This document shows, piece by piece, positions 56,201-63,329 of a stretch of DNA of 64,000 bases (positions within the stretch are counted from its first letter, which is position 1; every line of letters begins with the position of its first letter). The notes under the pieces are model-generated. The model did no database searches. It had not been told where the DNA came from and saw only the letters and a list, made by a program, of their open reading frames with translations. Origin of the DNA: Notospermus geniculatus (lineage: Eukaryota; Nemertea; Pilidiophora; Heteronemertea; Lineidae); contig NMRB01000612.1 in the NCBI GenBank assembly GCA_002633025.1, positions 150,003-214,002 of the forward strand, read 5' to 3'. The position numbers and the translations under genes were made by a program.

Positions 56201-59200
56201 CATGTGACTTCGTGACTCAGAACTCAGATTCTTCAGGTCATTGTCAGAGTTCATGACCCAAAGTTCCAGTACTTCAAGTCATTGTCAGAATTCATAACTA
56301 AAAGTCCAGACACTTCAAGTCATTGTCTGAATTCATCACTAAAAGTCCAGACACTTCTAGTCATTGTCAGAATTCATAACTAAAAGTCCAGACACTTCAA
56401 GTCATTGTCAGAATTCATAACAGTCCAGACACTTCAAGTCATTGTCTGAATTCGTAAACCCAGTGCCGCCAGCATGTAATATACACCATGATACATGTAC
56501 CTGATCCCTGTAATACTCCCGTTGCCTCAACACACCCACCCCCATTGACACGGTAGTTTCAATAACCGTATATAACTAACCGTCCCCTTGCTTCTCCATT
56601 CTAGTCTCAGCCTCTGACCTCGCTAACAAATTCAAAGCTTCGGCGTTCACCGGTTTCTCCACACTAACAAGGAAAATGCACTCGTCATCGTCGAGGCCGA
56701 AAAGCCTCTCGTTACATGATCCCTCGCAACCCCTGCACAAATCAACAAGCGAACCCATGAATTTACTAACAGACGTATCGCCAGGTAGGTGGCGCTGAAT
56801 TTTCAGTGACATGTGGGTGTTGCTTATTTTCACACTAGACTGACTAAGGGAGCATGCTACCAAAACTAATTTATATGGCGACCATCTCCCTAAGTCCAGA
56901 TACAAGTGATCATGCAGGTGCTCTAGTTCAATTGTAAACATTACGTTGTGCCACCTATTGTCAACTTTTGGTACTAACAAATCAGATAAAAAGCAAATTA
57001 AATCTCGCCTTTCACAAGTTTTTGTTTGTTTTTGAGCATAAAATCATAAATGTACTTCAGTTACAAGAATATTTATCAAGAAAGATATAAAATAGATAAC
57101 ATTAATGTTTTGGTATACACGGTGCTGCCACCTGTCCGAGGAAAAATAACTATTATAATCAACCATGTAAATAAACAAACCATAATGTTTACAATTCGAA
57201 CTAGAGCACCTTTAAGTTGCTCAGAATAAGAACCAGAGTGAACCAAAATAACCACCAGGATAAAAAGGAAGAAACAGAATCACTCAGGTTTCACCAGTCA
57301 GATAACAGGCCAAGGTCTTCTGAAATTGACAAATATTTGGTTTCAACCTGCTGACCTCAGAGCAATTTATGACTCATTTTGTGGTACAATTCATACAATA
57401 GTACAATATGGCACTGTTACCTCCTCAGATGTGCCGCAGAAGGATCCCTTCCGTAAGGGCTCAACTGCCAGCTTGCCAACCGTTGAGACCCTGTGCGATT
57501 CGTCGGAGACACGAGTACGGCCCGCCGTGTCGGCGCAGAGTCTCGCCCGCATGGAAACGCTTAGCGTCAGGTCGTCCGAGTCGACAACGAGTCTGCAAAA
57601 GATGGAACAGTTCTCCCCGGAGGAATCATCGCATGGTGCTAATGGAACAAAGTCGAAGTCACTGCCGAATAATAAATCTAAGACCAAACGACATCGGAAG
57701 ACAGTGAGTGACAGATTTGCATCCTCCCAAACAGGGGTTTTTCTTCGCTCACTCTTCATCCATTCATACACTTTGTGTGTGAGTGTATTTCCTCCCACAC
57801 CCTGCTGTGGGAGGATGAGAGATACTGGCCTTTGTGTATCTTCTTTGATTTCAGTCTTAAGAGTCATGAGATCTGTCTTAGCTCTCAGTCTGGTGCTTTT
57901 ACTTGGGCAATTTGTAATGTACAGGCGTTGAAAAAAGTAAATGGACACAGAAAAATCAAATTTCCTCAAAGACAGCGGTTAGAGGCATTTGATAGGACAT
58001 TTAGGTTGATTTTGGGACCTTTCGTAAATCAGCAAAATTGACTATTAGATAAAATGGCAAATTTCCAAGTGGTACAACTAAATGTCCTATCAAATGCAGC
58101 AAACCACATCGATTTATCACCAGCTGTTTTTGAGAAAATTCGCTTTTTTCTGTGTCCATTTACTTTTTTGAAGGACTACCTGTAATGTAGGAGGAAACTG
58201 GAGTGTCTGGGGAAATTTAAATTGTCAAAGAGAGTCGCTCTCTCTATCACGAGTATCGGATCCGATCGGGTACCGAACCTGGTACCTCAGAGGTGACAGG
58301 TATGTTCGTACTCCACCTGTCACTCCTGCTTTCATGAATTCATTCTGTTTCTTCAGGACTCGGGTACTATTCAGATCCAGAATGATACAAACACCGCCTT
58401 CATCCAGGGTCGTATCAATGATATGGAGGCGATGTGCAGGTACTGTGCCAGTAAGATGGATATTCATATTGGTAAGTTCTGGCCATACCGTATCTTGGTG
58501 GTTACCGGGTATATTGTCTGAATTTGCTCGCAGTAAACCAAATCTGGAAAAAGGGCTTTGTCAAACAAAATTTTCAAAATTGGGCGCAAGCCAGTTGGCA
58601 CATGTGATATTGTCAGGTACCCGTAAACATTGGGGTATCAATAGTGAATGAATCGAACATTTGTACCGGTACAAACAAATTGTTTATTCAGCATTCGTTC
58701 ATTCGTTCGAACGCCTACGACGTTAAGTGATAATTCAGCTGTTGTAGGCTTTAACAAAAAGAATCCGCGTTTAACGTTGATGCAGACTGACTGGGCCGTT
58801 CCAAACTCTCTAATATTTATTTTGATTACAGATAACCTACAGAACATGCTTCTGAGGCAACCAAGACTCGAGGACGAGGATGAGATATTCCTGGCCGTGG
58901 CTGGCATCAAGCAGGTATATTATGCACTCAAATGTTCAAAAACATCAGCTGTGGGGACTCGGGAGTCCACACATCAGGACAAGTCCTGACCGATATGCAA
59001 TCATGATCAGTACAGTGGAACCCCAGTCGGCGACCACCTCAGTAACCCGACGAACCCGCAAACACGACCACTAACAAACTGTCCCGAATGGGGTCTTCTT
59101 TATTTCCCATTTAAAGACCCCCGCTAAGCCGACCACCCCGGTATCCACACCGCGACCACTGCTTTTGTTCTCCCAAATGACACTTTCGACCCCGGTAATC

Positions 59201-59981
59201 CGACCATGAACACCCTAATTGCCCTAATCAGGGCTAATTAGCCTGAGACAATCGCGATTACCAGTTAGGCCAAACACTAACAGTGGGCGCAACAGACCAA
59301 GAAAGTTAGCAAACAACTCACTGACAATCAAGAAGCCATCAATAAACAAAACTACTAGACCAGCTGATCAACTGATCACGGGAGTTAGGCAGGCAGGATC
59401 TGTCGTTTTGGGCACCGACGATCATGTCTCGGCAGCTGGCTCTCAGGCCTGATCTCAGTAACGCGACCACCCTGCTAACACAACCACTTGAGCAAGGTCC
59501 CGTCAGTGGTCGTTTACCGGGGTTCCACTCTACTACCATTCTTTGCTTCCAGGTTCGTGATGTCCTGAAAGGTACATTGAAATTTGCCCGCAATGTCTTG
59601 GACAGTGATGAGATTAGCATTAACGACAACCACTACGGCGCCGAACCAGCGCCTGTCATGGATACAAAGTTGGACTCCAATCATGCAAATGACAATGAAG
59701 CGCCACCCCACATGGGAAACCAGAACAAGAATAAATTCCCGATTGATCATGTGGTACAGGATTATGTAAATATTGAGAGTGATTCCGACAGTGATGCGAT
59801 GACGAGGCGTGTGCCGGTCAGCGTCGAACTCGGCCGCAGTCTTCACAGGGTGGATAATGTCAAGGCTAGTCATCGATGGACACTGAACTCCGGGCCGCGG
59901 ACCACATCGTATGGACATTCTAATTCGGACACAGAAAATCAGAACTTTGATTCTGAGGAAAATGCAAATTTGTTTTCTTAG
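32886..59981 (+). CDS. TBC1D5: TBC1D5, Rab GTPase-activating protein, whole gene (one exon missing)
   Basis: Visible exons are 32886-33030, 37002-37131, 39015-39123, 39609-39698, (missing exon), 43118-43220 or 47334-47436, 48772-48860, 51480-51530, 52089-52331, 53026-53168, 53672-53905, 56605-56784, 57429-57703, 58357-58471, 58832-58914 and 59553-59981. All are GT-AG and in phase, about 805 visible codons. Known role: RabGAP for Rab7 that binds retromer (VPS29/VPS35) and ATG8/LC3 proteins, controlling endosome-to-Golgi recycling and autophagy. Seen: WERL near the N-terminus (LIR-like; human WEEL), the catalytic YRQ glutamine finger, RWLRLLFGREFPMQDLLVIW, LVDYIFVAMLLYIRD, a Ser-rich linker, and a conserved C-terminal helix (MEAMCRYCASKMD). 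The arginine-finger segment falls in the missing exon. Confidence 0.95.
33130..33573. mobile_element. TIR element with GTGCGCGCGC, TBC1D5 intron 1
   Basis: Left 'ggccatgcgtaattaattct', right 'agaattagttacgcacggcc', subterminal GGTGCGCGCGC on both sides. Confidence 0.85.
33767..34077. mobile_element. TIR element (CAGGGTTTCCGCCAG ends)
   Basis: CAGGGTTTCCGCCAG at left, CTGGCGGAAACCCTG at right. The A/T-rich middle is itself an inverted array of AAAAAATTTTTT. Confidence 0.9.
34617..34775. mobile_element. MITE with GCAATATTATTGC core
   Basis: 'aagcggcctatccac' pairs with 'gtggaaaaaccgctt', inner 'gcaatattattgcac' in both arms. Confidence 0.8.
34977..35286. mobile_element. TIR element (CAGTGTTCTCCA ends), copy 1
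   Basis: CAGTGTTCTCCAC / GTGGAGAACACTG; interior with 'aagaggggcgg' repeats. Related ends at 46010-46933 and a lone left end near 61016. Confidence 0.8.
35701..36141. mobile_element. TIR element (TGTTAACACTTTCACCGCCA ends)
   Basis: Left TGTTAACACTTTCACCGCCA, right TGGCGGTGAAAGTGTTAACA. A similar design with diverged ends is at 54988-55409. Confidence 0.9.
36459..36617 (+). repeat. Tandem repeat, 64-bp unit, ~2.4 copies
   Basis: 'ggaaattgggtatttcccat' begins at about 36460, 36524 and 36588. Confidence 0.9.
37002..37131 (+). CDS. TBC1D5: TBC1D5 exon 2
   Basis: Acceptor tttctacag|GCAAGT, donor ATACTG|GTTAGT, 130 nt. It encodes GKFPHSHHNKNGTEDHPAPG and MEYTQSVSFSNSY. It joins in phase to exon 3. 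The donor-containing segment is repeated three times in tandem just downstream (37132-37207). Confidence 0.75.
37122..37207 (+). repeat. 29-bp tandem repeat at TBC1D5 exon 2 donor
   Basis: 'atactggttagtatactgta' occurs three times at 29-bp spacing, the first copy carrying the exon 2 donor ACTG|GTTAGT. Confidence 0.9.
37208..37835. other. TBC1D5 intron 2, upstream part
   Basis: No element or coding signal recognised between the tandem repeat and the nested methyltransferase gene (downstream on its own strand). Confidence 0.5.
37836..38576 (-). CDS. Class I SAM-dependent methyltransferase, histamine N-methyltransferase-like
   Basis: Single uninterrupted frame of 246 residues inside TBC1D5 intron 2, opposite strand. 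The first ATG (38576) is in a good context and starts MEDTRIKLHEYLEGFEELNR; the reading frame upstream has no other ATG. Seen: the SAM-binding glycine loop VRILDIGCGMGGS (49-61), the acidic residue ending strand 2 (VALDP, Asp85), and FDVILLIHSMYYL (motif IV region). The C-terminal part (EDVDMTDIVAGERN...DALVGFLLQT) resembles the end of histamine N-methyltransferases, which transfer a methyl group from SAM to a small amine. The substrate is unknown. A 3'-splice-like cttgcag (38661-38667) upstream may end a 5'UTR intron. Being intronless it could be a retrocopy, though no poly(A) tail is seen. Confidence 0.8.
   Translation of the reverse strand: MEDTRIKLHEYLEGFEELNRRRAGGGAPTAKEVVPVLRRAAKRRANDGVRILDIGCGMGGSVLMALEMLRNEGVHVQVKLLVALDPVENFVSRYKTAMSVLYPDAKIITIVDKYSDDIVSGEFDVILLIHSMYYLEVKSFFHLRDHNLAHGGEMCAIFNPETPVNHVREYIGRGKKGGDFTAQMELLGVAKSNEDGGFEVSEYPVTEDVDMTDIVAGERNRNIDALVGFLLQTTQESIQQAERELC
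39015..39123 (+). CDS. TBC1D5: TBC1D5 exon 3: LIR-like motif and TBC start
   Basis: Acceptor cctttcag|TGATGA, donor TGGAGG|GTAAGT. It encodes DEWERLFDSPDYLKGLRNLG and LRSSRFRSICWR. WERL corresponds to the human WEEL motif that binds ATG8 proteins. SSRFRSICW is the start of the TBC domain. Confidence 0.95.
39510..39592. repeat. Alternating TG/CG purine-pyrimidine tract
   Basis: 'gtgtgtatgtgtgtgcgtgc' and 'gtgcgcgcacgtacatgcat' type sequence, ending ~17 nt before the TBC1D5 exon 4 acceptor. Such tracts can adopt Z-DNA. Confidence 0.8.
39609..39698 (+). CDS. TBC1D5: TBC1D5 exon 4
   Basis: Acceptor tgattacag|ATCTAT, donor CAGAAA|GTAAGA, 30 codons: IYLDVLPEDRTKWIQRTRYL and REQYASLKQK. Aligns with the human segment before the VPS29-binding insertion. 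Not visible as an ATG-started ORF. Confidence 0.92.
39750..41516. mobile_element. Long repeat element spanning the second gap
   Basis: Left 'agcccgcttggccacaaggc', right 'cacagttgagctaaaagc'; the interior has repeated 'cactagggggc' type words on both sides of the gap and a short (CTACAG)n at 41212-41240. Boundaries are estimates and no reading frame is seen. Confidence 0.45.
40154..40468. other. Assembly gap (315 N)
   Basis: In TBC1D5 between exon 4 and exon 5a, exactly where one conserved exon is missing. Confidence 1.
41670..42470 (+). repeat. Tandem repeat, ~310-bp unit, rich in AAGATGGCGGC
   Basis: Two close copies start 'aggctccaaagcgtttggt' at about 41920 and 42227, with a degenerate third before (41670-41870). 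Each has paired 'ccatcttggaat' and 'aagatggcgg' words. Confidence 0.85.
42568..42945. mobile_element. TIR element (TTAAGGCCACATAAAAAATC family), copy 1
   Basis: Left 'aaggccacataaaaaatctt' then 'tagtttagcatcag'; the complement closes at 42945. A similar element is at 62863-63329. Confidence 0.85.
43118..43220 (+). CDS. TBC1D5: TBC1D5 exon 5a (alternative)
   Basis: Acceptor ttccgacag|CTATCC, donor CGTCAG|GTACTC, 103 nt. It encodes YPKLEFFNSDFVRNIMVDIL, FIYAKLKPDLSYRQ. It includes the YxQ glutamine finger of the TBC catalytic site at the exon end. It is a diverged duplicate of exon 5b, with the same length and phase. Confidence 0.92.
43602..43729. mobile_element. Small hairpin MITE (CGTATTCTAGAACGTTCC family), copy 2
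   Basis: 'cgtattttagaacgttcctt' with its complement ending near 43722. In the intron between exons 5a and 5b. Confidence 0.85.
43926..44872. mobile_element. CAGTGTTAATTCTAGG foldback family, copy 2, with nested element
   Basis: Outer ends CAGTGTTAATTCTAGG / CCTAGAATTAACACTG. An inserted unit (about 44178-44788) starts 'tatgcccccgacttccgaaa', carries (TCGGTG)n and three ~145-bp units with 'atccaagatggcggctatgg', and ends 'cagtcgggggcatatgcc'. Confidence 0.85.
45918..47238. mobile_element. TIR element with ~95-bp terminal repeats
   Basis: Left 'tagtgaggtttcgcaaatct' to 'ggagatggttgg'; right arm 47142-47238 is its complement ('ttcgtatttcgtacttcgtc'). Another TIR element (46010-46933, CAGTGTTCTCCA ends) is nested inside. 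In the intron between the alternative exons, ending ~95 nt before exon 5b. Confidence 0.8.
47334..47436 (+). CDS. TBC1D5: TBC1D5 exon 5b (alternative)
   Basis: Acceptor ttactttag|TTTTCC, donor CGACAG|GTGCTG, 103 nt. It encodes FPELEFFHNATIRDLMTDIL, FIVARENYSLQYRQ. It is closer to human TBC1D5 (FPEMxFF..., ARENEQLLYKQ) than exon 5a. Both splice sites and the frame are intact. Confidence 0.93.
47882..48184. mobile_element. AGGTGCTCTAGTTCGAATTG MITE, copy 1
   Basis: Left AGGTGCTCTAGTTCGAATTG, right CAATTCGAACTAGAGCACCT followed by TTAA. Near-identical to 56916-57214. The inner 'ggtgctgccacctg' recalls the TTAAAGGAGTT family. Confidence 0.88.
48208..48327. mobile_element. Hairpin MITE (GGCTGGTATTCATAAAAGTT)
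   Basis: Ends GGCTGGTATTCATAAAAGTT and AACTTTTATGAATATCAGCC. Confidence 0.85.
48772..48860 (+). CDS. TBC1D5: TBC1D5 exon 6
   Basis: Acceptor ccgtttcag|GGTATG, donor GTGGA|GTAAGT. It encodes GMHELLAPLIFVLHCDHQAF and LHACELDTV, near-identical to the human segment right after the glutamine finger. Confidence 0.95.
48981..49727. mobile_element. Foldback family of 25705, diverged copy 3, with nested element
   Basis: Outer ends CAGGGTTATATCTAGG / CCTAGATATAACCCTG. Inside lies a TIR element 49212-49515 (TACAGTACAGGTCACAATTG ends) rich in 'gagttacgcg'. The outer interior ('gtgccctt..aaaagggcac') matches 25705-26039. Confidence 0.85.
50608..51045. mobile_element. TIR element (AGCCGCGTTTACACTG ends)
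   Basis: Left 'agccgcgtttacactgacaa', right 'cagtgtaaaagcggct'; subterminal 'ggaccggaccgagtacgg' in both arms. Confidence 0.88.
51073..51373. mobile_element. TIR element (CAGGGCCGTATCTAGC ends)
   Basis: CAGGGCCGTATCTAGC / GCTAGCTACGGCCCTG; hAT-like CAGGG termini. Confidence 0.85.
51480..51530 (+). CDS. TBC1D5: TBC1D5 exon 7 (51 nt)
   Basis: Acceptor tttttcag|GGACGT, donor GCATA|GTAAGT. It encodes DVVRELLDTEYLEHDA, with split codons at both ends. LDTEYLEHDAY matches human NPEYLEHDAY. Confidence 0.93.
51686..52057. mobile_element. TIR element (GGCCAGACCCAAAAATATGT ends)
   Basis: Left GGCCAGACCCAAAAATATGT, right ACATATTTTTGGGTCTGGCC. Ends 31 nt before the TBC1D5 exon 8 acceptor. Confidence 0.9.
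52089..52331 (+). CDS. TBC1D5: TBC1D5 exon 8
   Basis: Acceptor cacttccag|TGCCAT, donor GGAAT|GTAAGT, 243 nt. It encodes AMFCQVMETTEPWYQ, PFTRPQDMQPSNVIVNKLTR and LHMHLERLDIAPQIYG, strongly conserved. Confidence 0.96.
52366..52537. mobile_element. MITE of the CAGG.GCGGATCC family, TBC1D5 intron 8
   Basis: CAGGCGTGGATCCAAGG / GTGGATCCGCCCCTG. Very close to the copy at 21069-21243. Confidence 0.85.
52538..52990 (+). repeat. Minisatellite, ~20-25-bp unit (cctgtacaaccggtcctatgg)
   Basis: About 20 imperfect units of 'cctgtacaaccggtc..tgg', 36 nt short of the exon 9 acceptor. Confidence 0.9.
53026..53168 (+). CDS. TBC1D5: TBC1D5 exon 9
   Basis: Acceptor ttctttag|CCGCTG, donor ATCTGT|GTGAGT, 143 nt. 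It encodes RWLRLLFGREFPMQDLLVIW and LVDYIFVAMLLYIRDL. The donor and the sequence after it are repeated twice more at 51-nt intervals. Confidence 0.95.
53158..53310 (+). repeat. 51-bp tandem repeat at TBC1D5 exon 9 donor
   Basis: 'ggatctgtgtgagtatgaaa' occurs at 53161, 53212 and 53263, exactly 51 nt apart. The first copy holds the exon 9 donor; in the other two the donor GT is GC. Confidence 0.92.
53672..53905 (+). CDS. TBC1D5: TBC1D5 exon 10
   Basis: Acceptor cttccag|TACTAT, donor CAAAG|GTGAGA, 234 nt. It encodes LSYDYPSCLGILMRYPPVGD, YLRDPHIHPRPPNY and a Thr/Ser-rich linker (TSSTGSTGNGTT). TBC domain end. Confidence 0.94.
54065..54720 (+). repeat. Minisatellite (ttgaactggtgctacatctt, 23 bp) split by a TIR element
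   Basis: Units at 54065-54177 and 54575-54720; a CAGGGTTCGTAC-ended element (54178-54573) sits in the middle, related to 24445-24813. Confidence 0.88.
54988..55409. mobile_element. TIR element (TTAACTCCTTCACTGGCA ends)
   Basis: Left TTAACTCCTTCACTGGCA, right TGGCAGTGAAAGAGTTAA. Same architecture as 35701-36141. Confidence 0.85.
55700..56455 (+). repeat. Minisatellite, ~41-bp unit (tcattgtcagaattcatgac)
   Basis: About 18 units with diverging spacing, best conserved at 55985-56190. In TBC1D5 intron 10. Confidence 0.9.
56605..56784 (+). CDS. TBC1D5: TBC1D5 exon 11
   Basis: Acceptor cattctag|TCTCAG, donor CGCCAG|GTAGGT, 180 nt, with matching 2-base and 1-base overhangs. It encodes SASDLANKFKASAFTGFSTL, TRKMHSSSSRPKSLSLHD. 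It fills the linker position of the family (human KVSNSLINFGRKL). The long minus-strand frame here is antisense. Confidence 0.85.
56916..57214. mobile_element. AGGTGCTCTAGTTCGAATTG MITE, copy 2
   Basis: Same as 47882-48184, with few differences, suggesting recent mobility. Confidence 0.88.
57429..57703 (+). CDS. TBC1D5: TBC1D5 exon 12
   Basis: Acceptor cctcctcag|ATGTGC, donor AAGACA|GTGAGT, 275 nt. It encodes a Ser/Thr-rich segment (VPQKDPFRKGSTASL, LARMETLSVRSSESTTSLQK) ending in basic NNKSKTKRHRKT. Likely a phosphorylated disordered linker. Confidence 0.88.
57922..58182. mobile_element. TIR element (CAGGCGTTGAAAAAAGTAAA ends)
   Basis: Left 'aaaaaagtaaatggacacag', right 'ctgtgtccatttactttttt'. 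In TBC1D5 intron 12. Confidence 0.85.
58187..58325 (-). mobile_element. tRNA-derived SINE, copy 2
   Basis: Same order of words as 11415-11577 ('ggaggaaa.tg.agtgtctgg', 'tgtcaaagag', then the B-box region 'accgaacctggtacc' and 'gaggtgacag'). Confidence 0.6.
58357..58471 (+). CDS. TBC1D5: TBC1D5 exon 13
   Basis: Acceptor tttcttcag|GACTCG, donor TATTG|GTAAGT. It encodes FIQGRINDMEAMCRYCASKM, matching the human LQGQLNDLDAMCKYCAKVMD helix. Confidence 0.94.
58832..58914 (+). CDS. TBC1D5: TBC1D5 exon 14
   Basis: Acceptor gattacag|ATAACC, donor AAGCAG|GTATAT. It encodes NLQNMLLRQPRLEDEDEIFL, AVAGIKQ (human LEKEDQILVSLAGLKQ). Confidence 0.93.
59011..59533. mobile_element. Tigger/pogo-like element (CAGTGGAACCCC ends)
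   Basis: TA-CAGTGGAACCCC on the left and GGGGTTCCACT-C-TA on the right. The interior has repeated 'gaccacc' words. Immediately precedes the last TBC1D5 exon. Confidence 0.82.
59553..59981 (+). CDS. TBC1D5: TBC1D5 exon 15 and stop
   Basis: Acceptor tgcttccag|GTTCGT, 142 codons and TAG. It encodes VRDVLKGTLKFARNV, SINDNHYGAEPAP (human ITIADNHY), then an acidic/Ser tail (VNIESDSDSDAM) ending NLFS. The acceptor lies ~20 nt after a pogo-like element. Confidence 0.94.
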   Translation, partial: VRDVLKGTLKFARNVLDSDEISINDNHYGAEPAPVMDTKLDSNHANDNEAPPHMGNQNKNKFPIDHVVQDYVNIESDSDSDAMTRRVPVSVELGRSLHRVDNVKASHRWTLNSGPRTTSYGHSNSDTENQNFDSEENANLFS

Positions 59982-60917
59982 TCGTGTCGGAAATGTCTCG
60001 GCATTGTCAGTACCAATGAAACTCGAACAATCCAGCGAAACCATTATCCAATCAGGAACCGGAGGAACTAGTCCGTGATGTGGCGCTGACGAACAACTCA
60101 GTTAAAACTATGACGTCAAAAGTCAAGCCAACGTTATTTGCCATTTAATTCTGAAACTACACCCTACTTCTAGCCCTAATATACCTGAAGTAGTCCATTG
60201 AATTTCGAACTTTACACTTTCGTCATCAAGTATAGGACTGCCTCAATGTATCTGAATGTTTTCAAACGAAAATTCAAGTGGCAATATGTTGAATTTCATC
60301 GATAAAATTGACTATTTTAGCGTAAATAACAGACCGAAGAGCAACGTCATTGATTCTGAATGACGTATCGCACCTAACGTCACGGACAATGCGCGACGTC
60401 ATTGATGTTTTCAACGTCGCAACGCATGCGCTTGCACTTTTGTGTTAAAGCTGAGTTGTTCCCCAGCGCCTCCTTTGGGCACGCCGGTTCCCCATTGATC
60501 CATGCTTCAGTGTCTATCAGTCACTGAGGTTAAAAAATTAAATCCATAGTGCCTGCCCCTGGCACCAGGGGTCTATGTATATTCAATTGGTGAACGCCAT
60601 CTGCTAACTACTCAGCTTTACTGATGGTTATTTCAGTTCTTTCATTCCATATTTACGATGGGACTATCTAAATCTACGATTCTGTGTATTAATTTCTACC
60701 TCAGGCAAGCTGTATGTGCTGGGCTCATGCAGGCCTTTATTCCTTATTAGTAGGGAATTACAAATTATGTGTGGATGTCCGTAGCAGAGTATGATTTGAA
60801 ATAAATATATTGAAAAAAACTTAGTAGCAAAATGAATGTGCATGGATAATGCTGATTTAAATTCTTTGGAAGTCATTATGGTGCTCAAAATTCTACCTGT
60901 CATTAGTGATTTAGTGA
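59982..60917 (+). other. TBC1D5 3' flank
   Basis: Presumed 3'UTR then spacer. No other coding signal seen. Confidence 0.6.
60800..60805 (+). promoter_or_regulatory. Possible TBC1D5 poly(A) signal
   Basis: AATAAA, 819 nt after the stop; no earlier AATAAA was noticed in the 3' flank. Confidence 0.4.
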
Positions 60918-61010
60918 TAATGTCAACGTCTATAAGTGAAGGTCAGGGTCGGTAAATGAAGGTCGAGGTCGATACGTAAAGGTCAAGGTCGGCGATTGAA
61001 TGTTAACGTC
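60918..61010 (+). repeat. Minisatellite, ~20-bp unit (taaaggtcaaggtcggt)
   Basis: Four or five imperfect units of 'gaaggtcgaggtcgatacgt'. Confidence 0.75.
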
Positions 61011-61109
61011 GATGTAGTGTTCTCCAACTCCCACTTACTGCCTACCTGGCACCAAGTCAAAAAATTTTACCACCAAGTCAAAATCCGGTTTTCCCTTCCC
61101 ACAAGTCAA

Positions 61110-61534
61110 AATGTTTAGGCCACTTAAAATTAATAAATTGTTTTACATGGCCGCCTGCCTCAATTTTTTGGTGCCGCCTCGATTTTTTTTATTTTTTATA
61201 TTTTTCAAAAAGTCCATTTTTTCATCCCAAAAATCATTAGAGATCGTCAGTGCAAGCTCAGTCATGACGGCAGCAAGTGCCCATGGGGGTGATTTTCTGC
61301 CCACAAAGTGGAAAATGAGAGAGGCAACCAGAAAGTATAGAAGGGCTGTACAAAATGTTGAGATATTGAGAAATTAAAAGCAATTTTCCAGTATTGGTGA
61401 TCTCTACTGTCCTTCTTCTTGTCGGGGAAAAATATAAAATATAAAATATAAAATATAAAATGCCCTACTCACCAACATTTCAGAAGTTGGAGTCATGTAA
61501 AACAATTTATTAATTTTAAGTGGCCTTAACAGCC
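61110..61534. mobile_element. TIR element (AGGCCACTTAAAATTAATAA ends)
   Basis: Left AGGCCACTTAAAATTAATAA, right TTATTAATTTTAAGTGGCCT. Contains (AAAAT)n-like 'ataaaatataaaatataaaa' at 61432-61460. Confidence 0.85.
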
Positions 61535-62862
61535 GAGTCAAAATCTAGTTGTTTTGTCCAACCAACTTGTGAAAAATTCACATTTGGGGCTAAAAATTGC
61601 TTCCTTATAAAAAAACCCAAGTCCAAGACCTTTTTAAACCTCTGGAATGCGGGATATTGCATCTCAAGTTCTCTTTTGTCACATTTTCTGCAGTTTAGCC
61701 CTTCCCCGACTTCCTTTCACAATGAGACTTGCATTTTAATTACACATTCGCAATTCCTGCCTTGTGGCGTGTTGTACCGCCGAGTCGAACCATGGAAAGT
61801 TGGAGAATTCTAAAATGAAGTCGGTCATTCACGCTTTTGTTGTAACAAGCACTGGGCATTGTTGGTAAAGCTTTACCAAATTTGATGAATTTTAAACAGA
61901 AAAATTCCTCAGCATTCTCATGAGAGACTAGAAGGGCTGCTAAAGGCAGTTTGAAAAAGCTTCATTGATTGAAATTTGTATTCATTCCAGTCTAAAATAT
62001 TTATGATCCCGTGTCGGAGTTGTCATGAGTTGGTCAGTCAGTGTTCTCTGTGTTATATACATGTAAGTCTGACCGTGATGATCCATTGTCAGCGTCATCA
62101 TGTCAGTTGGTCTGTGTTCTCTGTGTAATATAAGTCCGACAATCAGTAAATTCTGAAAGTCCGACAATCGGTAGACCTATGTTCTGAAAATGTGAAATTT
62201 GACTTGGTAGATACCTGTATCGATGTGAAACTTGTCTAAGTAATCTCCGTGGAACAAAGTTGAGTAAGTGTCAAAATTATCACTGTGAGATACCAGTAAG
62301 TAGCGGTATAACTGTTCAAAATTATGACTGTGAGGTACCAGTAAGTATAACTTTAAAAATTATTGCTGTGGGGTACTGGTAAGTATAACTGTTCAAAATT
62401 ATGACTGTCAGGTACCGCTGAGTATAACTGTATGAAATGTGATTTTATGTGTTGATTTTGGTGTAAATTTACTTGAATGTACCAGTAATGTAAGAATTCT
62501 CATGTAAATAATGACGACTGTAGATTTGAGAATGATGTAAATAATGTAAATATGAAAAAATCAAGAGAGTGCAGTTGAATAGAAGCGAAAATACTTGTAT
62601 GAGACGGCATATGTGTTAATTGTGATTGGTGATTGGACCATGTTGAAGGTTGTGATTTCTGCGGAGATTTTATTTTATGCAAATAAGGAACTGTTGCATG
62701 ATGATGCAGCCAGTTTATCAAATGTATTGTCCCACAAGGAACAGGGTTTGAAAAGTAGGATTAAAACAAAAAAGTCGAAGAAAGTAAACTGATATCCTGT
62801 CAAATCAGTCCAATTCTTTTGGGTCTTCAGACACCGTTTCTGCCCTCCAGAATCTCCATTAG
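61535..62862. other. Intergenic, low information
   Basis: A ~40-bp imperfect tandem repeat ('aactgttcaaaattatgactgtgaggtacc') covers 62268-62430. Otherwise no element or gene recognised. Confidence 0.5.
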
Positions 62863-63329
62863 GCCGCATAAAAAAATTACTTGTTTAGCGTCCCCGACCG
62901 ACCTGAGAAATATGTCGGACCTGAAAAAAAGTTTTATTTTTACTTCTCAAATTTTGTCAAAATAAAACCTTGTGGAAAAGGTTATAACAACATTTCCCCC
63001 CAAAAAACGTGCAGACGCATTCGTAGAACCCACTGACGATCTTTCTGGTGGAGGTGCCACCATTGGAGAAAAGGTGTAACAACGACTGCACCTGCGCAAT
63101 AGCATCCAAGTTGTAGGACGTTTCATTCCAACAAAGGTAAAAACATAATATACATGTAATTTCATGCGTTATTCTTTGGGGCCTTAAATCCCTGGTTTGG
63201 GACCTTAAATCTGTGGTTTGGCTCCGTCCTCCACTAATGCCACCATGTAAAAAAAAAAGAAAAAGCCTCCCTACCTGGAAAAATTGGAAGAGGTGGACGC
63301 TAAACAAGTAATTTTTTATGTGGCCTTAG
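62863..63329. mobile_element. TIR element (AGGCC.CATAAAAAATTACTTG family), copy 2
   Basis: Left 'aggccgcataaaaaaattac', right 'gtaattttttatgtggcctt', then 'ttgtttagcgtcc' in both arms. Relative of 42568-42945. Confidence 0.87.

Noticed and set aside
56576-56980. 134-codon minus-strand open frame
   Set aside because: It is the antisense of TBC1D5 exon 11, which has matching splice sites and phase on the plus strand.
57391-57969. 192-codon minus-strand open frame
   Set aside because: Antisense of TBC1D5 exon 12 plus intron; no domain, and the plus strand is supported by splice phase.
59514-60044. 176-codon minus-strand open frame
   Set aside because: Antisense of the last TBC1D5 exon.
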